Assembly (NCBI GenBank): GCA_022820025.1 | Contig: JAJEGF010000082.1 | Coordinates: 1-32,008 of the forward strand | Source of the DNA: Chloroflexota bacterium | GTDB lineage: Bacteria > Chloroflexota > UBA11872 | Length of the DNA: 32,008 nt | Reading direction: 5' to 3' | Shown here: piece after piece, positions 20,081-28,427 of the stretch | Numbering within the stretch: the stretch's first letter is position 1 | Layout: the number at the start of each line of letters is the position of its first letter | Position numbers and translations under genes: made by a program | The notes under the pieces: generated by a model | Database searches by the model: none | What the model saw: the letters and a program-made list of their open reading frames with translations, nothing else | What the model was told of the DNA's origin: nothing

Positions 20081-22081
20081 TTGATCGCTGAACCGTACGA
20101 GTACTTCACGACACTGTTGATTGCGCTGCTTCCGTGCGCGGCAGGTCTGCAGATTGCTCGCTGGTTGTTTCCACATGAGCGTCGGCTTTTGGTCCTGGGC
20201 GGCGTGGGCCTGGGGGTGGGCATTGGCCTGATGACGTTCGGGATCGCCGCGCTCGTGCAGGTCGTCCCCCTGATTGTCGCTGGGGCCGCGGTCAACTCGA
20301 TGAGCGCTCTTCTGGCCGCGCGTCTTGCCTGGCAGTGGCGGAGCGATCCACTGCGCGTGAACCTCGGCAGATGGACATGGCTTGTGGGCTCGCTGCTGCT
20401 ACTCATCCTATTCATCTGCGGCGTTGAGTTTGTTTCCAGCATCTGGCACGCCAATACACACGAGAATCTGCTGATTCGACTTGGATTGGCCGCGCACTTC
20501 CTGGCGGGCAACTGGCCGCCGGCGCATCCATGGGAGCCGGACACGGTCTTTTTCTACCGGTTTGGCGCACCACTCTGGACGGCGGCGGTCGCACGGCTCG
20601 GTGGCGCCGACGTGTTCGCAGCCGGTCTCTCCGTGACTCTGGTCAGCGTACTGGCGTGCCTGTGGGGCGTTGCGGCAGCTGTGACGCTGCTCACTGACAA
20701 GTCCACCGGCCTGCTTGCTGGACTCCTCGTCGCGGTCGCAGGTCCTCAGAACTTTCTTGCGCTTCCAAACGCTCCCTTCGGCGAGCTGACGGCTTCGAGT
20801 GCCCAAAAGCTTGTCGATATCGGGCCGGCCCGTCTGCAAGAAGGCTATGTGCTCGGCGAGTCCTTTCAGCAGCTCATCCCGTTCAGCTACACCCTGGTTG
20901 TGGGGTTGGCCGCCGCTGCAGGAGTTGGTGCTTTGGCGGTTGCCATGTCCGGGGGGCATGCCCGTCTTCCTCCCAGCTTGTTGGTTGGCGGTCTTGCGTT
21001 CGCCGGAATCGGCATTACGGCCGAGCATGTGTTTCCGGTGATGGCCGTGGGCCTGCTCCTGCCTGTGCCCGTGCTCGCGCTGTCGGAGCGACGCAAAGAG
21101 GCCCTGGCGCTCGCTGGTCTCGTTCTCACCGCATCCTTGATGGCGCTTGTGCCCGAAGGCCCGCTGGCTGAGTTCGCTGGCGGTCCCGACCGAGTTGGCT
21201 TTCTCCGTCTTGACACCAGGGACCTCTTCACAGTTCCGACGCACGGGCTGTTTCCGGAACCCTCACTCTTTATGTCCACAGTCCCGGGGACGCGCGCGGG
21301 CGTGTTCGACCCGGTGACCTGGAAGGGGTTCGGGTGGGCGCTGATAGCCATCGCAGGATTGATGGTTGTGGCTGCGTTCAAGCGCCGCATCGGCCTCGTG
21401 GCGCCTGCGGCCATCGGGCTATTCGCGATGCTCATACCGGGCGTTGTGAATGACGAACTTAACCCGTGGAACACCTGGCGTTTCACCCAGGTCGGCCTGC
21501 TGCTCGCCGCGCCGGCACTGGCGATCCTGGTGACTGCCCTGTGGCGGTGGCGGCGTACTGGGACTTGGCTGGCGCGTCTCGTGGCGTCTGGTCTGGTGGC
21601 ACTGGCTGCCGGCACCTGGCTCGTAAGTCTTGCCTTGCTGCCCGGTGTGGTGCGAACGCCCGAGAGCCCGGTGCTTGCGGAGGAGCTCGCGGCCGCACGG
21701 TTTGCGTCCGAGCTTGAATTTCCCCAGCGCGCTCTCTTGCTCCCGGGACCGCGAACGTTCATCGAGCTAAGCAGCAGCATGGCTGACGGCATGCACAAGT
21801 ACGCCGTGACGTTTGGCCGGCTGCAGGTTCCGATGGGTTTCGACAACAGGGGCTCGCGAGAGCGATACGCCGATGTCTACGCACGGGCTCAGGACGAACT
21901 CGCCCCCGAAGATCTCAGCGCATTAGGAATTGATCTCGTTTATACCGCGCAGAACCACCTGAGCCCCGATCAGAAAATCAGGCTTGACCGAGCAGTGGCG
22001 GAGGATCGGCTTGCGCCGGTGTTTACCAGTCCAGGCGGCGCGCGCGTGATCTATCGCGTAGTGGGCGACGTAAGTGGCTAG
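20081..22081 (+). CDS. Large polytopic membrane protein, GT-C-like
   Basis: 666 residues with about twelve or more membrane segments and a C-terminal extracytoplasmic part (about 530-666). The layout, with a large first loop (NTHENLLIRLGLAAHFLAGN, then DTVFFYRFGAPLWTAAVARL, about 123-175), resembles GT-C-fold glycosyltransferases or related DUF2298-type proteins that use lipid-linked sugars. The classical acidic pair of GT-C enzymes is not certain. Start: TTG at 20081, since no ATG or GTG is in frame nearby and no clear ribosome binding site is visible. The end overlaps the next membrane protein gene by eight bases, so the two form a unit, perhaps acting in envelope glycan assembly. Confidence 0.7.
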   Translation: MIAEPYEYFTTLLIALLPCAAGLQIARWLFPHERRLLVLGGVGLGVGIGLMTFGIAALVQVVPLIVAGAAVNSMSALLAARLAWQWRSDPLRVNLGRWTWLVGSLLLLILFICGVEFVSSIWHANTHENLLIRLGLAAHFLAGNWPPAHPWEPDTVFFYRFGAPLWTAAVARLGGADVFAAGLSVTLVSVLACLWGVAAAVTLLTDKSTGLLAGLLVAVAGPQNFLALPNAPFGELTASSAQKLVDIGPARLQEGYVLGESFQQLIPFSYTLVVGLAAAAGVGALAVAMSGGHARLPPSLLVGGLAFAGIGITAEHVFPVMAVGLLLPVPVLALSERRKEALALAGLVLTASLMALVPEGPLAEFAGGPDRVGFLRLDTRDLFTVPTHGLFPEPSLFMSTVPGTRAGVFDPVTWKGFGWALIAIAGLMVVAAFKRRIGLVAPAAIGLFAMLIPGVVNDELNPWNTWRFTQVGLLLAAPALAILVTALWRWRRTGTWLARLVASGLVALAAGTWLVSLALLPGVVRTPESPVLAEELAAARFASELEFPQRALLLPGPRTFIELSSSMADGMHKYAVTFGRLQVPMGFDNRGSRERYADVYARAQDELAPEDLSALGIDLVYTAQNHLSPDQKIRLDRAVAEDRLAPVFTSPGGARVIYRVVGDVSG

Positions 22082-22823
22082 ACGACACATCGGCAACTCC
22101 CTCGTGGCTGTTGTGGTTACCGGGATTTGGTGCGCGGTGATGCTCATCCCAGTCGACTGGCCCTTGACCAGCTATCTGCCCGAAACTGCAGTCTTTCCGC
22201 TGGGACCCGTCTCGGCCGACGTGCAGCCAGGCCAGACGTTCGCGGCCGCAGAGCCATTTGACACGCTGGCGGCGCCAGTGCGCGTTGGAGGTCCACTGGA
22301 CAGTGCTGTGGTATTGGGCACTCGCCTACGTCTTGACGGCCCGCGCGGTTCGACCGTCGCCGAATCCGCGAATACGACGGTTGTGTCGACCGATCGCAGG
22401 TTTGAGATGGTGCTCTTCCGATTCCAAGAGACGCAGTCGGCCGACCGGACATATTTCGTCGAATTCGACATTCCGCGCGGAACTCGCTGGCCGGTCCTTC
22501 TTGCGGCGGTCGGCGGTGACACGAACCCCGAGGGGCAGCTGTTCATGCAAGGCATTAGGGCGCACGAGGGACAGGATTTGGTCTATCAGCTACTACGCCG
22601 CCAGTCCATAGGCGCACGCCTGCCAGCATGGTGGGTCAGCAACCCGGGCTCCATCGCGGTCGGCATTGGTCTGCTTGTACTTGTTCACCTGACCAGCTTC
22701 GCCGCCCTACACACACTCTTGCCGCCCGCCCGTCGACGTTTGCTGACCGTGTCCATACTTGGACTGGTGCCGCCGGTACTCCTCGCCGGCGTGTACTTCG
22801 TGCTTTTGTTCGTTGTGCTCTAG
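22074..22823 (+). CDS. Hypothetical membrane protein coupled to the GT-C-like gene
   Basis: 249 residues. One membrane segment at the N-terminus (about 8-27), an extracytoplasmic beta-rich domain (about 40-160, with repeated strand patterns such as RFEMVLFRFQETQ and RTYFVEFDIPRGTRW), and two membrane segments at the C-terminus (about 193-215 and 225-247). The GTG start overlaps the stop region of the upstream gene, indicating translational coupling and a shared function. The domain looks like a jelly-roll or carbohydrate-facing sandwich, but I cannot assign a family. Confidence 0.65.
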   Translation: MARRHIGNSLVAVVVTGIWCAVMLIPVDWPLTSYLPETAVFPLGPVSADVQPGQTFAAAEPFDTLAAPVRVGGPLDSAVVLGTRLRLDGPRGSTVAESANTTVVSTDRRFEMVLFRFQETQSADRTYFVEFDIPRGTRWPVLLAAVGGDTNPEGQLFMQGIRAHEGQDLVYQLLRRQSIGARLPAWWVSNPGSIAVGIGLLVLVHLTSFAALHTLLPPARRRLLTVSILGLVPPVLLAGVYFVLLFVVL

Positions 22824-22883
22824 CGGCGCGATGACACCTGGCCGCGCTAGGCTCATTCTCGGCGTGATTGGGAGATTGGGACG

Positions 22884-24026
22884 TTGAAAATCACAGGGCT
22901 GGCCTGCGACTTCATCAACGACGGCTCGCGGAACTGGCCGATCGTACGTGTCATGACCGATGCCGGCATCACCGGAATCGGCGAGGCCTATCCGGTCGGG
23001 CCTGACAGGGCGGTCGCCGAGACGGTTCGATACTTCGAGGACTGGGTGCTTGGCTTCGACCCCTTTGACGGCGAGCGGATCTGGCATGAGTTGTATGCCG
23101 GGAGCCGTTTTCCGACCGGTTCGGTGATTACGGCCGCGATCAGCGGCATTGACCAGGCGCTCTGGGACATCAAGGGCAAGGCCCTTGAAACCCCGGTGTA
23201 CCAGTTGCTGGGTGGCAAAGTGCGTGACCGAGTGCGTGTGTACCAGTCGGCGCACGGTGCTACGCCCGAGGCCATGGGCGAACACGCCAAACGGCTCATC
23301 GAGACCTACGGCTATACGGCGCTGAAGATCGGTCCTTCCGCACCAAACGGCGATGCTGATCCCTGGGGCGTTCAGCTGGATACAGCCGAGCGGCGAATGG
23401 CCGCTGTGCGCGCAGCGGTGGGTGACGCCATTGATATCGGCGTCGACCCGCACGCGAAGATCCTCGAACCCGCGCGTGCTCTGGAGATGGCTGAGCGCAT
23501 CAGCCCGTACCGTCCCTTCTTCTTTGAAGAGCCGGTGCGGCCGGAGCAGTTCGAGCCGCTGGCCAAGCTGGCCCGAAAGTCGCCGATCCCCATCGCTACC
23601 GGGGAGTGTCTCTACACCAAGTTCGAGTTTCAGCGGCTGCTCGCCACCGGTGCCGCGGACATCATTCAGCCTGATGTCTGCGTGACCGGCGGCCTGACCG
23701 AGATGAAGAAAATCGCCGCCATGGCCGAGGCGCACTACGTCAGCGTCGCGCCGCACAATCCGCTCGGACCGCTGGCTACGGCCGTGAACGTCCACTTTGC
23801 AGCCACAGCGCCGAATTTCCTGATCCTCGAATATCACGCCGACGACGCTGGAGTTCGTGCTGAGGTGCTGGACGAGCCGATCCAACTGGACGATGGGTAC
23901 GTGTCAATCCCGGAACGGCCCGGACTGGGCGTGGAACTGAGCGATGGGATCTTGGAGAAGTACCCATATCGGCCGTGGCGTCGAGGCCGTCCCACGAAAG
24001 CGGACGGCATGCTGGCCTTCATCTAG
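22884..24026 (+). CDS. Enolase-superfamily sugar-acid dehydratase, galactonate dehydratase-like
   Basis: 380 residues, mandelate racemase/muconate lactonizing enzyme family, two domains: capping domain (about 1-120) and TIM barrel. In GVDPHAK, D188 is a metal ligand and H190 a catalytic base, followed by E215 in FFFEEPVRPE, E241 in TGECLYTKFEF and H291 in APHNPLGP. This spacing matches D-galactonate dehydratase (D183, H185, E209, E235, H285 in the E. coli enzyme), so dehydration of an aldonic acid to a 2-keto-3-deoxy acid is the likely reaction; the sugar remains open. The start is TTG at 22884, with GGGAG about ten bases upstream. A lipoprotein gene follows after two bases. Confidence 0.9.
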   Translation: MKITGLACDFINDGSRNWPIVRVMTDAGITGIGEAYPVGPDRAVAETVRYFEDWVLGFDPFDGERIWHELYAGSRFPTGSVITAAISGIDQALWDIKGKALETPVYQLLGGKVRDRVRVYQSAHGATPEAMGEHAKRLIETYGYTALKIGPSAPNGDADPWGVQLDTAERRMAAVRAAVGDAIDIGVDPHAKILEPARALEMAERISPYRPFFFEEPVRPEQFEPLAKLARKSPIPIATGECLYTKFEFQRLLATGAADIIQPDVCVTGGLTEMKKIAAMAEAHYVSVAPHNPLGPLATAVNVHFAATAPNFLILEYHADDAGVRAEVLDEPIQLDDGYVSIPERPGLGVELSDGILEKYPYRPWRRGRPTKADGMLAFI

Positions 24027-24028
24027 AA

Positions 24029-24796
24029 GTGCACCTGTATGTACGGGGTCTTCGAAGAGTGGGAGTGCTCCGACTCTTGGTGGGAGCGACCGTCGCTGCC
24101 GGGCTGCTAACTGGATGCGGCGAGAGTTCGCCAACTCCTCAAGACTCTGGCGGCCTATCCGCCGCCGCGTTCGATCGGTCGGCCTTCGACGCGGCGGTCG
24201 CTGGCGGTGAAGTGTCCGTATCGGCTCACCTTTCATCGCCGACGAATGACGGTGAGGGCGACGTGCAGGTCGAGATTGATCGGCATCCTTCCGACACGAC
24301 TATTCGCTTGACCGTCTCGATTACTCGTGAATCCGGGCACCTGGCATTCGAAGTGATGGAGATTGGCGCCAAGACCTTCTTCCGACCAGGGGCGACGGAC
24401 GCCGATGGCGAGTGGATTTCCACAGATCGCAATGCCACGGGCACCGAGATTCCCAGCGTCGAGTCACTGGCTGCAGCCTTTCCAGTGGTCGGGGACGTCG
24501 TCGGATCGGTTCGCGCCGAGGGTTGGGTCGAGCAAGGCACTGAACCGTGCCCCTCGACCGGAACTTGCTTTGTTCTCACGAACCCCAGCTACGACTTCGC
24601 CAGCCTCTTTGTCGACTCGCAGTCGTACCGTCCCGTGCACATTCGACTGGCGCGACCCGGCATGCGGGCAGCCGGCGAGATCGAGATCGTCTGGATGGCT
24701 ACGGCTCCGGTCGAGCCGCCGGAAGACGCCCTGGGTGTCGACGCCACGGAGTTTCAATCGGCACTTGAGCCTGTCCTGCGAGCGCTTGGACTGTAG
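24029..24796 (+). CDS. Putative lipoprotein, LppX/LprG-like
   Basis: The hydrophobic stretch ending GLLTGCGESS gives a lipobox (LLTGC). The start is uncertain: GTG at 24029 (two bases after the dehydratase stop, basic n-region with several Arg) or GTG at 24059 (shorter signal). With the former the precursor has 255 residues. The mature domain (about 45-255) is rich in strands, including VSVSAHLSSP, DVQVEIDRHPSDTTIRLTVS and FEVMEIGAKTFFRPG, a pattern reminiscent of LolA/LppX-type lipid-carrier folds, and has one Cys pair (EPCPSTGTC). This similarity is by eye only. No terminator was found before the convergent gene ending at 24819. Confidence 0.65.
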   Translation: MHLYVRGLRRVGVLRLLVGATVAAGLLTGCGESSPTPQDSGGLSAAAFDRSAFDAAVAGGEVSVSAHLSSPTNDGEGDVQVEIDRHPSDTTIRLTVSITRESGHLAFEVMEIGAKTFFRPGATDADGEWISTDRNATGTEIPSVESLAAAFPVVGDVVGSVRAEGWVEQGTEPCPSTGTCFVLTNPSYDFASLFVDSQSYRPVHIRLARPGMRAAGEIEIVWMATAPVEPPEDALGVDATEFQSALEPVLRALGL

Positions 24797-24818
24797 TTGC
24801 GGTCGATCCCTCAGGCGT

Positions 24819-25178
24819 CTAGGGCGATTCTGAAATCAGCGTGAAGCCGTTGACTACGCCTTCGTCGATCGGGCCGGCGTGCGCGGTTTGCCAGAACCGG
24901 ATGAACGGACGGAGGGCGTCGGGGATGTCTTCCTGCGCCGCCATGTCGCCCGCCATACCCACAGTCTTCACCGCGTCGTCGAGATCCGAATAGATGTGAA
25001 TGCTGCCATAGTCGTATTCGCTTGGCGCCAGCGCGTGGGTGTCGGCCTTGAACCCGCGAAGCAGCAGGATTCGCTCAATGCCCCAGGTTGGCGGCGCTTC
25101 TCGAAACGCCTCTTCGAAAGCTGCCGGATCGGCGTCGTCGCGTAGCTTGTAGAAGCGAATCGAAACGTACTGCGGCAT
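24819..25178 (-). CDS. Small ferredoxin-like-fold protein (EthD/Dabb-like)
   Basis: 119 residues. The order beta (YVSIRFYKLR), helix (DPAAFEEAFREA), beta (IERILLLRGF), beta (DYGSIHIYSD), helix (LDDAVKTVGM) is that of dimeric alpha/beta barrel proteins such as EthD, Dabb or antibiotic-monooxygenase-like domains. No catalytic residue is assured. AAAGGAG, about seven bases before the ATG, supports the start. It follows the gene at 25212-26429 after 33 bases on the same strand and is probably co-transcribed. Confidence 0.65.
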   Translation of the reverse strand: MPQYVSIRFYKLRDDADPAAFEEAFREAPPTWGIERILLLRGFKADTHALAPSEYDYGSIHIYSDLDDAVKTVGMAGDMAAQEDIPDALRPFIRFWQTAHAGPIDEGVVNGFTLISESP

Positions 25179-25211
25179 CGCGTCTCCTTTCGGGGGGCCA
25201 GCGGCGGTCGG

Positions 25212-26429
25212 CTATCCCAGGTGCTCGCGTAAAACTGAGCCGGCGTGCGCGAGCGTTGCCGGGGCCAAGAGGCCGAAGTTGTACACCATCACGCGGTCCG
25301 GCTCGATCTCGCGTAGTCGGCGTGCTCGTGCCGTAAAGCCCGGGCCGTGCGGATCGACCTCATGATGCGCCGTCTGATTGACCGTGATCTCGATGTCGGC
25401 GCCGGCATCACGCACCGTGCGCACCTGCGCTTCGGCGACGTTCGAGTTATTCGTGGGATCCGAGATCATCAGCGCGCCTATCGTGTCCATCAGGTCGGCA
25501 AGGCGCAGACCGTGGTTGGCCCAACCGAGCGAGGCTTCGCTGATGCCCACCCGCACGCGGCTGCGCCGTAACGCGTGGCGAATGGCTTGCACCAGTCCAG
25601 TCGCTGCCTGCTCACGCGCTTCCAGGTATCCGCGAAACTCCTCGTCGGCTTCGCAGCGTTCCGCTACCTGCGCGAGCAGGTCTTCGTCAGCCGCGGCTGG
25701 ACCCGGTACAGCTTCAAGGCGTTCGCGAAGTTCGCGGGCTACGGATGAGCGCACGTCCACTGGATCGACGCCGTGAGCACGCGCCGCCGACATGGAGTGT
25801 TCATTGAAGCAGAGTCCCGCCAGAAACTGCGTCCACGCGTCCATGTGCACCAGGATGCGCGGGCGCACCCACCCATAGCTGAAGTCCGGGTAGCCGACGT
25901 TTTCAAGCGTCAGGCCGCTTATCGAGTACTGGTCGCATAGATCGGCCAGCATGTCGGGGAGATACGCCTGAATGTCCGGATGGGCCGGGCAGGTCGCGGC
26001 AAAGCTGCGGTGGCCGAACGCGTTTTCGATGGCCGTATCCGGATAGGCGCGCGCAAGCCACGGCTGAAACATCCCGATGACCCAGGCGTTGAGTTGCATG
26101 CCTCGCGACTCGGCGCCCCGGGAAGTCTGTTCATAGACCGCCAGGACCTCAGGTTCGTTAAAGAGTGCGGGTTTGATCCGGCCATATCGCTCGGCGCGGG
26201 CGGGAAAGTACACGGCGCCCTGCTCCGAATAGAACTGCGAGCGCCGGCGATTGCGCGGGGAAAACGTCGAAATGGCGTGGTAGTTGGGGCAGAGCTCGAT
26301 CGCGTCGAACCCGTGCGCCGCCAGCCAGTCCAGCGCCGAATCGACGCCTTCGTCGGCGAGGTCCCAGGGGTAGGCCCAAACGGAGAGTCGAGGGGGCACG
26401 GTAGGCTGACGCTGCTGCGAACGGCTCAT
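25212..26429 (-). CDS. Putative TIM-barrel enzyme, glycoside hydrolase-like
   Basis: 405 residues, no signal peptide. The opening LSVWAYPWDLADEGVDSALD, then WLAAHGFDAIELCPNYHA, is a typical first barrel strand and helix of carbohydrate-active or sugar-isomerase-like TIM barrels. Later candidate strand ends are LNAWVIGMF, SGLTLENVGYPDF (Glu), RVRVGISEASLGWA (Glu) and ADIEITVNQTAHHE. A helical insertion lies at about 220-280. Two Glu on strands about 110 residues apart would fit a retaining hydrolase but this is not proof. I cannot give the family. The start at 26429 lies 47 bases from the GTG of the divergent oxidoreductase gene, so both promoters must share this short gap or overlap coding DNA. 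Confidence 0.65.
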   Translation of the reverse strand: MSRSQQRQPTVPPRLSVWAYPWDLADEGVDSALDWLAAHGFDAIELCPNYHAISTFSPRNRRRSQFYSEQGAVYFPARAERYGRIKPALFNEPEVLAVYEQTSRGAESRGMQLNAWVIGMFQPWLARAYPDTAIENAFGHRSFAATCPAHPDIQAYLPDMLADLCDQYSISGLTLENVGYPDFSYGWVRPRILVHMDAWTQFLAGLCFNEHSMSAARAHGVDPVDVRSSVARELRERLEAVPGPAAADEDLLAQVAERCEADEEFRGYLEAREQAATGLVQAIRHALRRSRVRVGISEASLGWANHGLRLADLMDTIGALMISDPTNNSNVAEAQVRTVRDAGADIEITVNQTAHHEVDPHGPGFTARARRLREIEPDRVMVYNFGLLAPATLAHAGSVLREHLG

Positions 26430-26476
26430 CCTAGGCTATGGGTTGCGTTGCCGTCGCTCTGGAGGAAGACGCCGTA

Positions 26477-27436
26477 GTGAATGTTCTGATGGTGGGGTCC
26501 GGCAGCATCGCGGGATTCCACTCGCGCGCCATTCACGATCTGGGTCACACCCTGTACCGCGTGGTCGGCCGCCGCGAATCGCAGGTTTCCGAGTTTGCCG
26601 CCGAAGCTGGCTATGAACGGCACGGCATCGACCTGGAACGCGGGCTGGACGATCCGGCCGTGGACGCCGTGGTTATCACGTCGCCCAGCGACTTTCACCG
26701 CGCACACGCCGAAGCGGCGCTTGAGCGTAAGCTGCCGACGCTCCTGGAGATTCCTGTCGCTACGTCGCTGGCCGACGCCCTCGCCGTTGACGAGGCCGCC
26801 CAGGCGGCGGACACGCCGGTCATGGCGGCCCACACGCGCCGCTTTCAACCGGCCATGCTGCGGATGCGCGCCATGGTGGCGGACGGCTCGCTCACCGTGC
26901 ATCACGCCGTGCAGCGTTATGGCTTCATTCGTCGCCTTAACGTCAACTGGGTTGGCTACCAGCGGAGCTGGACTGACAACCTCATCTGGCACCACGGCGG
27001 TCATGCCATGGACGCCTGGATGTGGGTGTTGGGCGTAACTGAAGCGGAGGTCTCCGCCAAACTCGGCTCGCCACATCACCACCTCGAGATCCCGATGGAC
27101 ATCTCGATAGCTCTGAAGACTTCCAGTGGTGTCGTGGGCAGCATCTCGCTGTCCTACAACACGCACCAGCCGCTCGACGACGCCCTGTTCATCGGCGAAG
27201 AGGACACAATCGCCGCCAACTACGCGACGGGCACGCTGGTCGGCAAGGACGGCGTAATCTTCGACGCCGGCATGACCGAAGTCGTGCCGCACGATGTCAT
27301 CACCGCCCAGGACCGCGAGTTTTTCGACGCGCTCGACGAGCAGCGGGCACCCAACCCCAACATCAGCGACGTTCTACCCAGCCTGCGTGCCTTGCAAGTC
27401 GTTCAGGACATCTACACCGCGGAGTACGGCGCATGA
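26477..27436 (+). CDS. Gfo/Idh/MocA family oxidoreductase, copy 2
   Basis: 319 residues from the GTG at 26477, chosen because GGAGGA (26461-26466) precedes it and because the Rossmann fold then starts directly: [19 protein letters not shown] with the GxGxxA/G loop. An ATG at 26438 would add 13 non-family residues. The usual EKP is replaced by EIPV ([13 protein letters not shown]). The catalytic-site segment is [16 protein letters not shown] with H-x2-D, and YNTH and similar polar residues line the substrate side. Expected reaction: NAD(P)-dependent oxidation or reduction of a sugar or related polyol. The TGA overlaps the ATG of the aminotransferase gene, so the two are translationally coupled. 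Confidence 0.88.
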   Translation: MNVLMVGSGSIAGFHSRAIHDLGHTLYRVVGRRESQVSEFAAEAGYERHGIDLERGLDDPAVDAVVITSPSDFHRAHAEAALERKLPTLLEIPVATSLADALAVDEAAQAADTPVMAAHTRRFQPAMLRMRAMVADGSLTVHHAVQRYGFIRRLNVNWVGYQRSWTDNLIWHHGGHAMDAWMWVLGVTEAEVSAKLGSPHHHLEIPMDISIALKTSSGVVGSISLSYNTHQPLDDALFIGEEDTIAANYATGTLVGKDGVIFDAGMTEVVPHDVITAQDREFFDALDEQRAPNPNISDVLPSLRALQVVQDIYTAEYGA

Positions 27437-28374
27437 GCGAACAAGCTGAACCCCAGCGAGTCGTCTATCTCAACGGCGCATGGGTGCCGGAGTGCGACGC
27501 CGCAATATCGATCTTCGACTCGTCCCTCGTCTGGGGCGATGCGGTGTTCGAAACCACGCGCACGTTTCTCCACGAGCCTTTCCGGCTGGACGCGCACCTG
27601 GAGCGGCTGGACGCGTCGCTGAAGGCTTCGGGTGTGCCCTGTGACTTATCCATGGACGAACTCGCCGACCTGACCGGCGAACTCATCGAGCGGAACCGAG
27701 CGGCCTACGATCCCGAGATCGACTTCTCAATCGTGCACCAGGTATCCCCTGGGGTGTTAGGGCGATACCGAAGCTCAGTCGCACACACTGGCCCCTCGGT
27801 GTTGATTTACACCTATCCGCTCGACGGCATGTTGGGCGAATCGGCCTACCTCTACGACGAGGGACTGAATGCCGTCGTGCCGAAGCAGCGCGCGATTCCT
27901 TCACGCCTGCTTGATCCCAAGATCAAGAGCCGGTCGCGCCTTCACTACCAGGTTGCCAACCATGAAATCGCCGCCCAGGCAGCCGACACCTTTGTGGTAC
28001 TGCAGGGCGAAGACGGATTCATTACCGAGGGCACCGGCTCGAACTTTTTTATCGTGCGCGATGGAGAACTGCTGACCTCGCGCGGTCACAGCGTGCTGCG
28101 AGGCGTCACCCGCGACACGACCCTGGCGCTCGCCAGCGAGCTTGGTATTCCCGCACGCGAGGCCGACTTCGAGCCGTACGACGTGGCCACGGCCGACGAG
28201 GCCTTCTTCACCACCACGCCTTACTGTCTGATTCCGTCCACCCGCTTCAACGGGGCGCCAATAGGAGATGGCAACGTCGGGGCGATCTATCGACGCCTGG
28301 CGGATGCGTTCAGCGAGGATGTGGGCGTGGACTTCATCGCCCAGGCCAAGCGCTACGCCGAACTGATTGCTTGA
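27433..28374 (+). CDS. Class IV PLP-dependent aminotransferase
   Basis: 313 residues, fold type IV, the group containing branched-chain and D-amino acid aminotransferases and ADC lyase. Motifs: [15 protein letters not shown] (31-45), catalytic Lys165 in [25 protein letters not shown] (197-208, with Glu199) and [12 protein letters not shown] (220-231, cofactor phosphate). The DAAISIFDS opening fits the whole group. Which substrate is used is not settled; coupling to a sugar-type oxidoreductase suggests a dedicated pathway, perhaps amination of the oxidised product, rather than general leucine/valine metabolism. The ATG overlaps the upstream stop by four bases. Confidence 0.88.
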   Translation: MSEQAEPQRVVYLNGAWVPECDAAISIFDSSLVWGDAVFETTRTFLHEPFRLDAHLERLDASLKASGVPCDLSMDELADLTGELIERNRAAYDPEIDFSIVHQVSPGVLGRYRSSVAHTGPSVLIYTYPLDGMLGESAYLYDEGLNAVVPKQRAIPSRLLDPKIKSRSRLHYQVANHEIAAQAADTFVVLQGEDGFITEGTGSNFFIVRDGELLTSRGHSVLRGVTRDTTLALASELGIPAREADFEPYDVATADEAFFTTTPYCLIPSTRFNGAPIGDGNVGAIYRRLADAFSEDVGVDFIAQAKRYAELIA

Positions 28375-28403
28375 GGACTTCTATCTAGGCTATTGCGGCG
28401 CGG

Positions 28404-28425
28404 CGCCCAGACTGACAGGTGGGCG
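28404..28425. terminator. Weak hairpin between convergent genes
   Basis: CGCCCA (28404-28409) pairs with TGGGCG (28420-28425) around a 10-base loop, between the stops at 28374 (plus strand) and 28428 (minus strand). No T-run on either side, so only a tentative bidirectional terminator. Confidence 0.35.
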
Positions 28426-28427
28426 TC

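Noticed and set aside
22707..23885. 392-codon minus-strand open frame opposite the galactonate dehydratase-like gene
   Set aside because: No motif or ribosome binding site; the opposite strand encodes an intact enolase-superfamily enzyme.
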